Assembly: GCF_009905615.1 (NCBI RefSeq)
Contig: NZ_JAAAKW010000006.1
Coordinates: forward strand, 124,001-188,000
Source: Pseudomonas sp. SLFW
GTDB lineage: Bacteria; Pseudomonadota; Gammaproteobacteria; Pseudomonadales; Pseudomonadaceae
Direction of reading: 5' to 3'
DNA: 64,000 nucleotides
Under the pieces are notes generated by a model. That model was not told the origin of the DNA. It saw only the letters and a program-made list of their open reading frames with translations, and did not search any database. The position numbers and the translations under genes were made by a program. Positions 8,792-17,792 of this stretch are shown here, one piece after another (within the stretch, counting starts at the first letter, position 1; every line of letters begins with the position of its first letter).

Positions 8792-9460
8792 TCAGCCGCC
8801 GGAGCCGCCACGGGCGCCAAAACCGCCCCGACTCACGCGAATGGGCTCCGCGCCGGACAGCTTCACGCTGGTGGAGAACGACTCAGGACTGGAGACCTTG
8901 AAGCGCCCGTTTTTGGCTTTGGGGAACGTCTTGCCTTCGCTGAGCTGCTGATTCAACGAAACCAGCCGCGATTGATCGATCCCGACACGCTCACGGTACA
9001 GCGGCTCGCTGTAATAACGCGGACCGTCATCGCCGTAACTGAGCCAGCGCCAGAAGCCGCCCGAGCCATGCCCACCGCCTCCGCCCCCACTGCCGCCACC
9101 GGACGAGGTCGCTGGCTCATCGGCGGGCACTTCGCGTTGCGTCGTCACGGCAAAACCGCTGGAGACCGGCATGATCCGCCCGTTGTTCGAGCGCTCGGTG
9201 CACATACCGACGTCGTAGTCCGCTTCACAATCGGCGTAGCTGTCGTAGGACGGCGCCCGGTTACGATGCAGCTCATACGCAGCGGTGTACGCGTCGATAC
9301 AAACGTCTGTCGCCACACCGGATTTGGTGCAGGCTTCGAGGTTTTCGTATTGCCTGGTTTCACTGACGGTTTTCATCGGGCGCTTCCCGCTGTCGCACGC
9401 GGTCAACGCCAGCGAAAGGCTGCCCAGAGCGGCCAGCCGAATGCTTTTGCTGCGTTTCAT
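8792..9460 (-). CDS. DUF1190 (YgiB-like) lipoprotein
   Basis: A 222-residue lipoprotein. The N-terminus MKRSKSIRLAALGSLSLALTAC ends in a lipobox with the acylated cysteine at residue 22. The conserved block LEACTKSGVATDVCIDAY and YADCEADYDVGMC carries paired cysteines. A Gly/Ser-rich linker (GGGSGGGGGGHGSGG) precedes the YYSEPLYRER block that it shares with the paralogue at 6783-7439. It is likely co-transcribed with the DUF350 gene upstream (9-base gap) and the ATP-grasp gene downstream. Function unknown. Confidence 0.8.
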   Translation of the reverse strand: MKRSKSIRLAALGSLSLALTACDSGKRPMKTVSETRQYENLEACTKSGVATDVCIDAYTAAYELHRNRAPSYDSYADCEADYDVGMCTERSNNGRIMPVSSGFAVTTQREVPADEPATSSGGGSGGGGGGHGSGGFWRWLSYGDDGPRYYSEPLYRERVGIDQSRLVSLNQQLSEGKTFPKAKNGRFKVSSPESFSTSVKLSGAEPIRVSRGGFGARGGSGG

Positions 9461-9469
9461 GGCGACTCC

Positions 9470-9898
9470 TCAGGCAGACGGCGTCATGCAGGCCGCGTTG
9501 AGCAGCCCGATGCTGATGGAGATGGCGGCGACGAACACCGCAGCGGCGATCTCACCGCTTTCGATACGGCGCGAAAGGCCTTTGAGCACGAAGCTCACGC
9601 CGCCGAACACCAGCAATTGCACAACGGACGCGATCAGCGCCCAGACGAGAAAGTCGAGGAGGGAAATCGAATGGGAGATGACGCTGGCGACCGGAATCGC
9701 AAAACCGATCAGCGCGCCTGACAACGCGATGGAGGCTGCCGTGTTGCCCTCGCGGATCAGCGCAAATTCGGCATGGGGGGTCAGGCGGGTATAGGCGACG
9801 GCGAAGAGCGAAAAGATCGCTACCGCGCCTATCAGGTACAACACGAAGCCGAGAACAGCGTAACCCTGCAGGGACATCTTCAGCGCGTCGATCACCAT
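9470..9898 (-). CDS. DUF350-family inner-membrane protein (YjfL-like)
   Basis: A protein of about 142 residues from the ATG at 9898 (MVIDALKMSLQG); an in-frame ATG at 9949 would add 17 residues with no hydrophobic character. At least four membrane segments are visible: VLGFVLYLIGAVAIFSLFAV, IALSGALIGFAIPVASVI, LVWALIASVVQLLVFGGVSF and IAAAVFVAAISISIGLL. It is the first gene of the DUF350 - DUF1190 - ATP-grasp set, whose counterpart in E. coli is yjfL-yjfM-yjfC. The conserved linkage suggests a membrane complex that modifies an envelope component, but no function is established. Confidence 0.8.
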   Translation of the reverse strand: MVIDALKMSLQGYAVLGFVLYLIGAVAIFSLFAVAYTRLTPHAEFALIREGNTAASIALSGALIGFAIPVASVISHSISLLDFLVWALIASVVQLLVFGGVSFVLKGLSRRIESGEIAAAVFVAAISISIGLLNAACMTPSA

Positions 9899-9997
9899 GA
9901 AACCACTCACATCCTTGTTGAATAGGTGCGTGTTAATACCATGAAACATCTGCCGAATACAGCGTCACCGCGAGGCTTTGCGCCATTCGTCGCGCAC

Positions 9998-10025
9998 AAA
10001 AAAGGCGACCCGAAGGTCGCCTTTT
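9998..10025 (-). terminator. Rho-independent terminator after fdhA
   Basis: Stem GGCGACC / GGTCGCC with T-runs on both sides (six T on the minus strand, four on the plus strand), placed 18 bases past the fdhA stop. It could also stop plus-strand transcription. Confidence 0.75.
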
Positions 10026-10043
10026 GGTGCTCTGCCGCCTGGC

Positions 10044-11243
10044 TTACGCCGCGCTGAACAGTTTGTGCGGGTCGATCACGAATTTCTTCGGAACGCCTGC
10101 GTCGAACTCGCCGTAACCGCGTGGCGCGTCGTCGAGGCTGATGACCTGCACGCCCACCACTTCAGCGATGTTGATGCGGTCCCACATGATGGCTTGCATC
10201 AGTTGACGGTTGTACTTCATGACCGGGGTCTGACCGGTGTGGAAGCTGTGGGATTTCGCCCAGCCCAGACCAAAGCGAATGCTCAGGCTGCCCATTTTCG
10301 CGGCAGCATCGACAGCGCCCGGATCATCAGTGACGTACAGGCCAGGGATACCGATCTTGCCCGCGACGCGCACGACGCCCATCAGGGAGTTGAGCACGGT
10401 GGCCGGTGCTTCTTCCTTGACGCCCGCGTGACCATGACCACGGGCCTCGAAGCCCACGGCGTCGACGGCGCAGTCCACTTCAGGCTCGCCCAGCAATGCG
10501 GCGATCTGTTCGTGCAGTGGGGTGTCGGTGGACAGGTCAGCGATTTCGAAGCCCTGAGCCTTGGCGTGCGCCAGACGAACAGGGTTCACGTCACCGACGA
10601 TGACGACCGCCGCGCCCAACAGACGGGCCGAAGCGGCCGCCGCCAGACCGACAGGACCGGCACCGGCGATGTACACCGAGCTGCCTGGGCCTACACCGGC
10701 AGTGACAGCGCCGTGGTAGCCAGTCGGCAGAATGTCGGAGAGGCAGGTCAGGTCACGGATTTTTTCCATGGCCTTGTCGCGATCAGGAAGCTTGAGCAGG
10801 TTGAAGTCAGCGTATGGAACGAGGACGTATTCAGCTTGGCCGCCGGTCCAGTCGCCCATGTCGACATAGCCGTAAGCACCACCCGGACGGCCCGGATTGA
10901 CGGTCAGGCACACGCCGGTGTGTTGCTCTTTGCAGGAACGGCACAGGCCGCACGCGACGTTGAAAGGAACGGAAACCAGATCACCGATCTTCAGGTTTTC
11001 GACGCCAGTGCCCTTTTCGACCACTTCACCCGTGATCTCATGGCCCAGCACCAGACCAACCTGGGCAGTTGTACGGCCGCGAACCATGTGTTGGTCGGAG
11101 CCACAGATGTTGGTGGATACCACGCGCAGGATGACACCGTGCTCGATCTTCTTCCCACGCGGGTCCTGCATTTTGGGATAGTCGATCTTCTGTACTTCGA
11201 CCTTGCCTGCGCCGAGATACACCACACCACGATTACCAGACAT
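10044..11243 (-). CDS. fdhA: Glutathione-independent formaldehyde dehydrogenase
   Basis: A 399-residue zinc-dependent medium-chain dehydrogenase that oxidises formaldehyde to formate with NAD. The start at 11243 (MSGNRGVVYLG) follows a good ribosome site (GAGGTGAAAGC). Catalytic-zinc residues sit in NICGSDQHMV and GHEITGEV, structural-zinc cysteines in CGLCRSCKEQHTGVC, and the NAD-binding fold in GAGPVGLAAAASARLLG. It is the last gene of the sarcosine-oxidation cluster on this strand. Demethylation of betaine, dimethylglycine and sarcosine each releases formaldehyde, so this is its sink. A CAAGC-type inverted repeat separates it from purU. Confidence 0.95.
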   Translation of the reverse strand: MSGNRGVVYLGAGKVEVQKIDYPKMQDPRGKKIEHGVILRVVSTNICGSDQHMVRGRTTAQVGLVLGHEITGEVVEKGTGVENLKIGDLVSVPFNVACGLCRSCKEQHTGVCLTVNPGRPGGAYGYVDMGDWTGGQAEYVLVPYADFNLLKLPDRDKAMEKIRDLTCLSDILPTGYHGAVTAGVGPGSSVYIAGAGPVGLAAAASARLLGAAVVIVGDVNPVRLAHAKAQGFEIADLSTDTPLHEQIAALLGEPEVDCAVDAVGFEARGHGHAGVKEEAPATVLNSLMGVVRVAGKIGIPGLYVTDDPGAVDAAAKMGSLSIRFGLGWAKSHSFHTGQTPVMKYNRQLMQAIMWDRINIAEVVGVQVISLDDAPRGYGEFDAGVPKKFVIDPHKLFSAA

Positions 11244-11278
11244 GCTTTCACCTCGCTGAATTGTTGTTATGGATACAG

Positions 11279-11400
11279 CTAAGCTCCAAGCCATAAGCTT
11301 CAAGCAGCAAGAAAAGCCCTGCTACCACTGCCTCAGCTTGAAACGGGTCTACAGCTTTCTAGCTTTTCCTCTTGTAGCTTGTGGCTTAACGCTTGGAGCT
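11279..11400. repeat. CAAGCT-rich imperfect inverted repeat (purU-fdhA gap)
   Basis: AGCTCCAAGCCATAAGCTTC at the left and the reverse complement of a similar sequence at the right form an imperfect large hairpin. The right end overlaps the purU stop codon. A second element with the same CAAGCTGCAAGC vocabulary is at 35664-35752. Confidence 0.6.
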
Positions 11401-12256
11401 ACAGGACGACTGTCCTGTTGGCGTTGAGGAACACACGCCGTTCAATGTGATAACCCACCGCTCGCGCCAGGGTCAGGCCTTCGATGTCGCGGCCCTTGGC
11501 GATCAGGTCCTCGGGGTAGTGACTGTGGTCTACCACCTCGACGCCCTGGGCGATGATCGGACCTTCGTCCAGATCGTTGTTGATGTAATGCGCCGTCGCG
11601 CCGACCAGTTTCACGCCCTTGTTGTAGGCCTGGTGATACGGCTTGGCGCCCTTGAAGCCCGGCAGCAGCGAGTGGTGAATGTTGATCGCCTTGCCATCGA
11701 GCTTGCGGCACAACTCCGGCGACAGCACCTGCATGTAACGGGCAAGCACCACCAGCTCGGCGCCGGATTCCTCGATCACCTGCCAGACCTTCGCTTCCTG
11801 CGCAGGCTTGTCGTTGGGGTCGAGTGGGAAATGGTAGTAGGGAATATCGTGCCAGCGCGCCAGTGGTTCGAGATCGGGGTGGTTGGAGACCACGGCGACC
11901 ACGTCCATCGACAGCTGATTGATGCGCTGACGGTAGAGCAGGTCGTTGAGGCAGTGATCGGCCTTGGAAACCATGATCACCACTTTTGGGCGGTAATTCG
12001 GCGCCGTCAGCTCGAAATTCATGCCAAAGGCTGCGGCACGTTCGGTCAGGCCCGCGCGAAAAGATGCCTCGTCGAAGCCGTCGGGCTGACGGAATTCAAC
12101 GCGAATGAAAAAGCGGCTGGACAGCCGGTCATCGAAGGAATGGTGCTCAGTAACATAGCAGCCCTGCTCGAACAGAAAGCGCGTCACCGCATCCACCGTG
12201 CCCAGTACGCTGGGGCAGTCGGCGGTCAGAATCCAGGTATCGGGGGCGCGGCTCAT
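11399..12256 (-). CDS. purU: Formyltetrahydrofolate deformylase
   Basis: A 285-residue enzyme that hydrolyses 10-formyl-tetrahydrofolate to formate and tetrahydrofolate. An N-terminal ACT domain (LTADCPSVLGTVDAVTRFLF) is followed by a formyltransferase-fold domain with INIHHSLLPGFKGAKPYHQA, containing the catalytic histidine, and the late aspartate in LDEGPIIAQGVEVVDHS. A ribosome site GAGG precedes the ATG. It lies between soxG and fdhA. Sarcosine oxidase loads one-carbon units onto folate, and PurU frees the folate. Many Pseudomonas carry several purU copies; this one belongs to the sarcosine cluster by position. Confidence 0.94.
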   Translation of the reverse strand: MSRAPDTWILTADCPSVLGTVDAVTRFLFEQGCYVTEHHSFDDRLSSRFFIRVEFRQPDGFDEASFRAGLTERAAAFGMNFELTAPNYRPKVVIMVSKADHCLNDLLYRQRINQLSMDVVAVVSNHPDLEPLARWHDIPYYHFPLDPNDKPAQEAKVWQVIEESGAELVVLARYMQVLSPELCRKLDGKAINIHHSLLPGFKGAKPYHQAYNKGVKLVGATAHYINNDLDEGPIIAQGVEVVDHSHYPEDLIAKGRDIEGLTLARAVGYHIERRVFLNANRTVVL

Positions 12257-12269
12257 AGTTTTTCCTCAG

Positions 12270-12376
12270 ATCGTTCCCACGCTCTGCGTGGGAATGCAGT
12301 TCAGGACGCTCCGCGTCCTTCACATGGAACGCAGAGCGTCCCGGGATGCGTTCCCACGCCGAGCGTGGGAACGATC
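12270..12376. repeat. REP-like palindrome pair, GTTCCCACGC family
   Basis: Two inverted copies of GTTCCCACGCTCTGCGTGGG-type sequence enclose a third palindrome (GACGCTCCGCGTC). The motif differs from the GTAGGAGC elements elsewhere in the window. It lies between soxG and purU. Confidence 0.75.
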
Positions 12377-12385
12377 AAAGCTGAA

Positions 12386-13018
12386 TCAGGCTGCGATCCC
12401 AAGGCCATACTCGGCGCTCGCATCCTGCAGCCACAGCCACCAGTAATCGGAGAAGCTGCGGCGGATCAGCAGTTCCCAGCTTTCTTCGCCCGTACGACGG
12501 ATCACCAGTTGCGACTTGGCGAACACCGTGCCGACGGCCTTGCCGACCGGGAAGTTACTTGGGTGTACATCGTAGCTGGTGGATTTCATCAGCACGTCGC
12601 GCACGTTCGGGCCGGTCAGTTCCAGAATGGATTGGCCGCCGGACACGTTGACCACCTGAATGTGCAGGCCGGCCAGCGCTTCACGCAGTTTCTGCTCGAC
12701 AGCGAACTCTTCGCCGGTTGGCACGATCAGCAGCCACTCATCCGGGCCCATCCACTGGATCGAACTCTCGCCGCTGGAAACCAACGTCAACGCACCTGGC
12801 AATTCCATGCCCAGCGCTTTGTGAACACCGGCAGCGAAGGCCGGATCATGGGCATCGCCACGAATGGTCAGGTGGCCCAGCAGTTTTTTCTCGCGCAGCA
12901 CCACACCCGGGTTGGTGCGGCCTTTGCCGACCAGGCTTTTCAGGTCGGCGTGAAACAGAGGCGACTCGACTTTAGCGTCGGTCGTTGGCCGCTGTTGGTA
13001 AACGTTGGCTGTGGTCAT
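12386..13018 (-). CDS. soxG: Sarcosine oxidase gamma subunit
   Basis: A 210-residue small subunit of heterotetrameric sarcosine oxidase. Visible family features are IQWMGPDEWLLIVPTGEEF, the segment VVNVSGGQSILELTGPNVRD and the C-terminal ELLIRRSFSDYWWLWLQDA. The fold is related to the folate-binding GcvT family. The ribosome site AGGTG lies just before the ATG. It follows soxA, but a REPIN hairpin of about 90 bases fills the 156-base gap, so its expression may be set apart from soxBDA. Confidence 0.93.
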   Translation of the reverse strand: MTTANVYQQRPTTDAKVESPLFHADLKSLVGKGRTNPGVVLREKKLLGHLTIRGDAHDPAFAAGVHKALGMELPGALTLVSSGESSIQWMGPDEWLLIVPTGEEFAVEQKLREALAGLHIQVVNVSGGQSILELTGPNVRDVLMKSTSYDVHPSNFPVGKAVGTVFAKSQLVIRRTGEESWELLIRRSFSDYWWLWLQDASAEYGLGIAA

Positions 13019-13060
13019 AGAGCACCTGTCTTGAATTCTGTTATAGCGGTGAACACGGCC

Positions 13061-13154
13061 CCTGTAGGAGTGAGCTTGCTCGCGAATGCATTGTGTCAGT
13101 CACCGCATCTGGGTCTGATCTGACGTAATCGCGAGCAAGCTCATTCCTACAGGG
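13061..13154. repeat. REPIN between soxG and soxA
   Basis: Inverted pair of the GTAGGAGTGAGCTTGCTCGCG type, the arms about 40 bases apart, forming a long hairpin within the sox operon. Confidence 0.85.
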
Positions 13155-13174
13155 ATTTCAACAAGCCCGCAGGC

Positions 13175-16100
13175 TTACTCCACGTTCTGCCGGTCGCCCT
13201 TCGGATCGAAGAACACCGAGGAAACGATTTCTGCCTCGATCACGCTGCCATCCGCTTGCGGCGAGAACACACGCTCGCCCATACGCTTCAGACCGCCCTT
13301 GACCACGCCCATGGCGAACGAATAACCCAGCGAGTTCGCCGCGTAGCTCGACGTCACGTGACCAACCATCGTCATCGGGATCGACTGTTTAGGGTCGAAC
13401 ACCAACTGTGCGCCTTCCGGCAGCCACTTGTTCGGGTCGATTGGCTTGAGGCCAACCAGTTGCTTGCGCTGATCACGCACGCAGTCTTCACGGTTCATAC
13501 CGCGCTGACCGATCCACGAGAACGGTTTGGTGCGCCCAACACACCAGCCCATGTTGAGGTCGTCCGGGGTCATCGAGCCGTCGGTGTCCTGGCCGACGAT
13601 GATGAAGCCCTTCTCGGCCCGCAGTACGTGCATGGTTTCAGTGCCGTACGGGGTCAGGTTGTACTTCTTGCCTGCTTCGGCGATTTTTTCCAGAACGCCC
13701 ATCGCGTAGTCGGCCTGGATGTTCACTTCGTAGGAAAGCTCACCGGTGAAGGAGATCCGGAACACACGAGCCGGTACGCCACCGACCAGACCTTCTTTCC
13801 AGGTCATGAACGGGAAGGCTTCGCGATCCAGGTCGATGTCGGTCACTTCGCTGAGCAGCTTGCGGCTGTTCGGGCCCGAAAGGGTCAGGGTCGCGTAGTG
13901 GTCAGTTACGGAGGTGAAGTACACCTTCAGGTCCGGCCATTCAGTCTGCTGATAGATTTCCAGCCATTGCAGGACGCGTGCAGCGCCGCCCGTGGTGGTG
14001 GTCATGATGAAGTGGTTATCAGCGACGCAAGCGGTCACGCCGTCGTCGAAAACCATACCGTCTTCTTTACACATCAGGCCGTAGCGCGCCTTGCCCACAT
14101 CGAGCTTGGTCCAGGCGTTGGTGTAGATGCGGTTCAGGAACTCACGCGCATCCGGGCCTTGAATGTCGATCTTGCCCAGGGTCGAGGCGTCCAGCAGGCC
14201 GACGCTGTCGCGCACGGCTTTGCATTCGCGGCGCACGGCGGCATGGATGTCTTCACCGGCTTTCGGGAAGTACCACGGACGTTTCCACTGACCGACGTCT
14301 TCGAATTCGGCGCCGTTCTTGACGTGCCAGGCGTGCAGCGCGGTGAAGCGCACCGGCTCGAAGATGTGGCCGCAGTGACGACCGACAATCGCACCGAAGG
14401 TGATCGGCGTGTAGTTCGGGCGGAACATGGTGGTGCCCATCTCAGGGATGGTGACGTTCAGCGAACGGGCCGCGATGGCCAGACCGTTGACGTTGCCCAG
14501 TTTGCCCTGATCGGTGCCGAAGCCCAGCGCGGTGTAGCGTTTTACGTGCTCGACCGACTCGAAGCCCTCGCGGGTCGCCAGTTCGATGGCGGCGGCGGTG
14601 ACGTCGTTTTGCAGGTCGACGAATTGTTTCGGCGCGCGGGACGTGCCCTTCTCGTGCGGCACCTGGAAGATCGCCAAGGTAGGCTCTTCCACGCGGCTCA
14701 ACGCTTTCGGAATCACGCCCTCTACAGGTTGGAAACCCGCTTCGGTGGCTGCGCGCACGCCGCCTTCGAAACCGTCAGCCAGCGCGTCGCCGAGCGCGTA
14801 AACGCCGTTGATCCCGCCCACGCAGACGCGTTTCTGAGGGGCTTCACCCGGTACGAAACCGAGGATGTCTTCACGCCAGACCGGCTTGCCGCCCAAGTGG
14901 GAGGCCAAGTGAACGATCGGGCTGTAACCGCCGGAGCTGGCGATCAGGTCGCAATCAAGCCATTCGCCTGGGCTGGTAACTTTGTGCGCTTTCACGTCAA
15001 TCGCTGCCACGCGGGCACCGCTGACGCGCTTGCTGCCGCGAGCTTCGATCACGGCGCTGCCGGTGAGGATGCGGATGCCTTTGGCACGGGCTTCTTCGAC
15101 CAGCGCGCCACGAGGGTTGTGACGCACATCGGCGACAGCAACCACTTGCAGACCGGCGTCGAGCCAGTCCAGCGCCACGCGGTAGGCGTAGTCGTTGTTG
15201 GTGGACAGGACCAGTTTCTTGCCCGGCGCTACGCCATAACGGCGGACATACGTCGACACGGCACCGGCCAGCATGTTGCCCGGCACATCGTTGTTGCCGT
15301 AGACCAGCGGACGTTCGTGAGTGCCAGTCGCCAGCACGACGCGCTTGGCGCGAACGCGGTGCAGACGCTGACGCACCTGGCCAATCGGTGCGCGGTCGCC
15401 GAGGTGGTCGGTCAGACGCTCGTGAATGGTCAGGAAGTTGTGGTCGTGGTAGCCGTTCACGGTAGCGCGTGGCAGCAGAACGACGTTGGCCAGGCCTTTC
15501 AGCTCGGCAACGACGGTCGCGACCCACTCAGCGGCGGGCTTGCCGTCGAGGCTTTCGCGGGAATCCAGCAGGCTGCCACCGAATTCTTCCTGTTCGTCAG
15601 CCACGATCACACGGGCGCCGCTGCGTGCAGCCGCCAGTGCCGCCGCGAGGCCAGCAGGGCCTGCGCCAACCACTAGCACGTCGGCGTGGTGGTTCATGTT
15701 GTCGTAGGTGTCCGGATCGTTTTCGGTCGGGGAACGGCCCAGACCGGCGGCCTTACGGATGTACTTCTCGTAGGTCATCCAGAACGATTGCGGGTACATG
15801 AAGGTTTTGTAGTAGAAGCCCGGTGGCATCAGCTTGCCGCCGACCTTGCCGAGAATGCCCATCATGTCGGTGTTCACGCTCGGCCAGCCGTTGGTGCTGG
15901 TGGCGACCAGGCCCGAGTACAGCGCTTGTTGCGTGGCGCGCACGTTCGGGATCTGGGTGGCTTCGGTCGCGCCGATCTGCAGCACTGCGTTCGGCTCTTC
16001 GGAGCCGGCCGCGAAGATGCCGCGAGGACGCGAATATTTGAAGCTGCGGCCGATGACGTCAACGCCGTTGGCCAGCAGGGCTGCGGCCAGGGTGTCGCCT

Positions 16101-16195
16101 TCAAAGCCTTGATAGGTCTGGCCGTTGAAGTTGAAGTTCAGGACCTTGCTGCGGTCGATGCGGCCGCCATTGGGCAGACGATTGGATTGGCTCAT
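13175..16195 (-). CDS. soxA: Sarcosine oxidase alpha subunit
   Basis: The large subunit, 1006 residues. The N-terminal 2Fe-2S-like fold carries FEGDTLAAALLANGVDVIGR. A dinucleotide-binding domain follows near residue 170 (VLVVGAGPAGLAAALAAARS). The C-terminal GcvT-like half from about residue 610 includes DASTLGKIDIQGPDAREFLN and accepts the methyl-derived one-carbon unit on tetrahydrofolate. The complex oxidises sarcosine to glycine, hydrogen peroxide and methylene-folate or formaldehyde. The ATG overlaps the soxD stop by four bases. Length is normal for the family. Confidence 0.96.
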   Translation of the reverse strand: MSQSNRLPNGGRIDRSKVLNFNFNGQTYQGFEGDTLAAALLANGVDVIGRSFKYSRPRGIFAAGSEEPNAVLQIGATEATQIPNVRATQQALYSGLVATSTNGWPSVNTDMMGILGKVGGKLMPPGFYYKTFMYPQSFWMTYEKYIRKAAGLGRSPTENDPDTYDNMNHHADVLVVGAGPAGLAAALAAARSGARVIVADEQEEFGGSLLDSRESLDGKPAAEWVATVVAELKGLANVVLLPRATVNGYHDHNFLTIHERLTDHLGDRAPIGQVRQRLHRVRAKRVVLATGTHERPLVYGNNDVPGNMLAGAVSTYVRRYGVAPGKKLVLSTNNDYAYRVALDWLDAGLQVVAVADVRHNPRGALVEEARAKGIRILTGSAVIEARGSKRVSGARVAAIDVKAHKVTSPGEWLDCDLIASSGGYSPIVHLASHLGGKPVWREDILGFVPGEAPQKRVCVGGINGVYALGDALADGFEGGVRAATEAGFQPVEGVIPKALSRVEEPTLAIFQVPHEKGTSRAPKQFVDLQNDVTAAAIELATREGFESVEHVKRYTALGFGTDQGKLGNVNGLAIAARSLNVTIPEMGTTMFRPNYTPITFGAIVGRHCGHIFEPVRFTALHAWHVKNGAEFEDVGQWKRPWYFPKAGEDIHAAVRRECKAVRDSVGLLDASTLGKIDIQGPDAREFLNRIYTNAWTKLDVGKARYGLMCKEDGMVFDDGVTACVADNHFIMTTTTGGAARVLQWLEIYQQTEWPDLKVYFTSVTDHYATLTLSGPNSRKLLSEVTDIDLDREAFPFMTWKEGLVGGVPARVFRISFTGELSYEVNIQADYAMGVLEKIAEAGKKYNLTPYGTETMHVLRAEKGFIIVGQDTDGSMTPDDLNMGWCVGRTKPFSWIGQRGMNREDCVRDQRKQLVGLKPIDPNKWLPEGAQLVFDPKQSIPMTMVGHVTSSYAANSLGYSFAMGVVKGGLKRMGERVFSPQADGSVIEAEIVSSVFFDPKGDRQNVE

Positions 16196-16506
16196 GCTTT
16201 GTCTCCCTTTCCGACCGCAGGCACAGGGTTCACGAACTGTGGCTTGGTGCCAATCAGATAGGTTTCGAGAATTTCGTAAGTCACGGTGTCACGCGTGGCG
16301 TTGAAGTACTGACGGCAACCGGCGGCGTGAATCCACAGTTCGTGGTGCAGGCCACGCGGGTTATCGCGGAAGAACATGTAGTCGCCCCACTGTTCGTCGG
16401 TGCAGGCAGCCGGGTCCAGTGGACGCGGAATGTGAGCCTGACCCGAACCGTGGAATTCCTCTTCGGAGCGCAGTTCGCCACAGTGAGGACAGAAGATATG
16501 AAGCAT
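16192..16506 (-). CDS. soxD: Sarcosine oxidase delta subunit
   Basis: A 104-residue subunit. The N-terminal CPHCGELRSEEEF and a later histidine/cysteine pair (HAAGCRQYFNATRD) form the zinc site of this small subunit. It lies 20 bases after soxB and overlaps soxA by four bases, so soxB-soxD-soxA is a tight transcription and translation unit. The ribosome site GGAGAAATCCC precedes the ATG. Confidence 0.94.
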   Translation of the reverse strand: MLHIFCPHCGELRSEEEFHGSGQAHIPRPLDPAACTDEQWGDYMFFRDNPRGLHHELWIHAAGCRQYFNATRDTVTYEILETYLIGTKPQFVNPVPAVGKGDKA

Positions 16507-16526
16507 GGGATTTCTCCTGTGAGTGG

Positions 16527-17777
16527 TTAGTGCGCGACCGCGGCAGCGCCGTGCTCGTCAATGAGTGCGCCGTTATGGAAACGGTCGATGGAAAACGGCT
16601 TGGCCAGCGGGTGCATTTCGCCTTTCGCCAGACTGGCAGCGAAGACGTTGCCCGAACCCGGAGTCGCTTTGAAGCCACCGGTGCCCCAACCGCAGTTGAA
16701 GAACATGTTCGGCACAGGCGTCTTGGAGATGATCGGGCAGGCGTCCGGCGTGGTGTCGACGATGCCGCCCCACTGACGGTTCATGCGCACCCGCGACAGC
16801 ACCGGGAACATCTCGACGATGGCCTGAATGGTGTGCTCGATCACCGGGTACGAACCGCGCTGACCGTAGCCAACCCAGCCATCGATACCCGCGCCGATCA
16901 CCAGGTCGCCCTTGTCGGACTGGCTGATGTAGCCGTGAACGGCGTTGGACATGATCACGCTGTCGATGATCGGTTTGATTGGCTCGGACACCAGCGCTTG
17001 CAGCGGGTGCGACTCGACCGGCAGACGGAAGCCTGCGAGCTTGGCCATGTGACCGGAGTTACCGGCTGTCACCACACCGACGCGCTTGGCGCCAATGAAA
17101 CCTTTGTTGGTTTCAACGCCGATGCACACGCCGTTCTCTTTACGGAAACCGGTGACTTCGGTTTGCTGAATCAGGTCCACGCCCAAAGCGTCGGCGGCAC
17201 GGGCGAAGCCCCAGGCCACGGCGTCGTGACGCGCTACACCGCCGCGACGTTGAACGGTCGCGCCGATGATTGGGTAACGGGTGTTCTTCGAGCAGTCCAG
17301 GTACGGAATTTCTTCCGCCACCTGCTTGCCGTTGAGCAGTTCACCATCGACGCCGTTCAGGCGGTTGGCGCTGACACGACGCTCGGAATCACGCATGTCC
17401 TGTAGGGTGTGGCACAGGTTGTAGACGCCACGCTGGGAGAACATCACGTTGTAGTTCAGGTCCTGGGACAGGCCTTCCCACAGTTTCATCGCGTGTTCGT
17501 ACAGGTGAGCGGATTCGTCCCACAGGTAGTTGGAGCGCACGATGGTGGTGTTCCGGGCGGTGTTACCGCCGCCCAGCCAGCCTTTTTCGACCACGGCCAC
17601 GTTGGTGATGCCGTGCTCTTTGGCCAGGTAGTACGCGGTCGCCAGACCGTGACCGCCACCGCCCACGATGACCACGTCGTAGACCTTTTTAGGGGTCGGC
17701 GTGCGCCACATGCGCTGCCAGTTTTCGTGGTGGCTGAGGGAGTGTTTGAAGAGGCCGAAGCCCGAGTAATGCTGCAT
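16527..17777 (-). CDS. soxB: Sarcosine oxidase beta subunit
   Basis: A 416-residue flavin subunit. The FAD-binding motif [20 protein letters not shown] lies near residue 35, and the substrate-side segment CNWGTGG-like [16 protein letters not shown] lies near the C-terminus. It oxidises sarcosine to the imine and passes electrons through flavin to oxygen; the methylene unit goes to the alpha subunit. Length is standard. It starts 15 bases after the glyA stop. Confidence 0.96.
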   Translation of the reverse strand: MQHYSGFGLFKHSLSHHENWQRMWRTPTPKKVYDVVIVGGGGHGLATAYYLAKEHGITNVAVVEKGWLGGGNTARNTTIVRSNYLWDESAHLYEHAMKLWEGLSQDLNYNVMFSQRGVYNLCHTLQDMRDSERRVSANRLNGVDGELLNGKQVAEEIPYLDCSKNTRYPIIGATVQRRGGVARHDAVAWGFARAADALGVDLIQQTEVTGFRKENGVCIGVETNKGFIGAKRVGVVTAGNSGHMAKLAGFRLPVESHPLQALVSEPIKPIIDSVIMSNAVHGYISQSDKGDLVIGAGIDGWVGYGQRGSYPVIEHTIQAIVEMFPVLSRVRMNRQWGGIVDTTPDACPIISKTPVPNMFFNCGWGTGGFKATPGSGNVFAASLAKGEMHPLAKPFSIDRFHNGALIDEHGAAAVAH

Positions 17778-17792
17778 GGTGCGACTCCTGAC

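Noticed and set aside
12270-12376. Possible CRISPR fragment in the repeated GTTCCCACGC sequences
   Set aside because: The copies are inverted, not direct, and there are no equal-length unique spacers or cas genes.
13256-15676. An 806-codon open frame antisense to soxA
   Set aside because: It mirrors the codon structure of a high-GC gene, has no recognisable protein family, no ribosome site, and the opposite strand encodes a clear sarcosine oxidase subunit.
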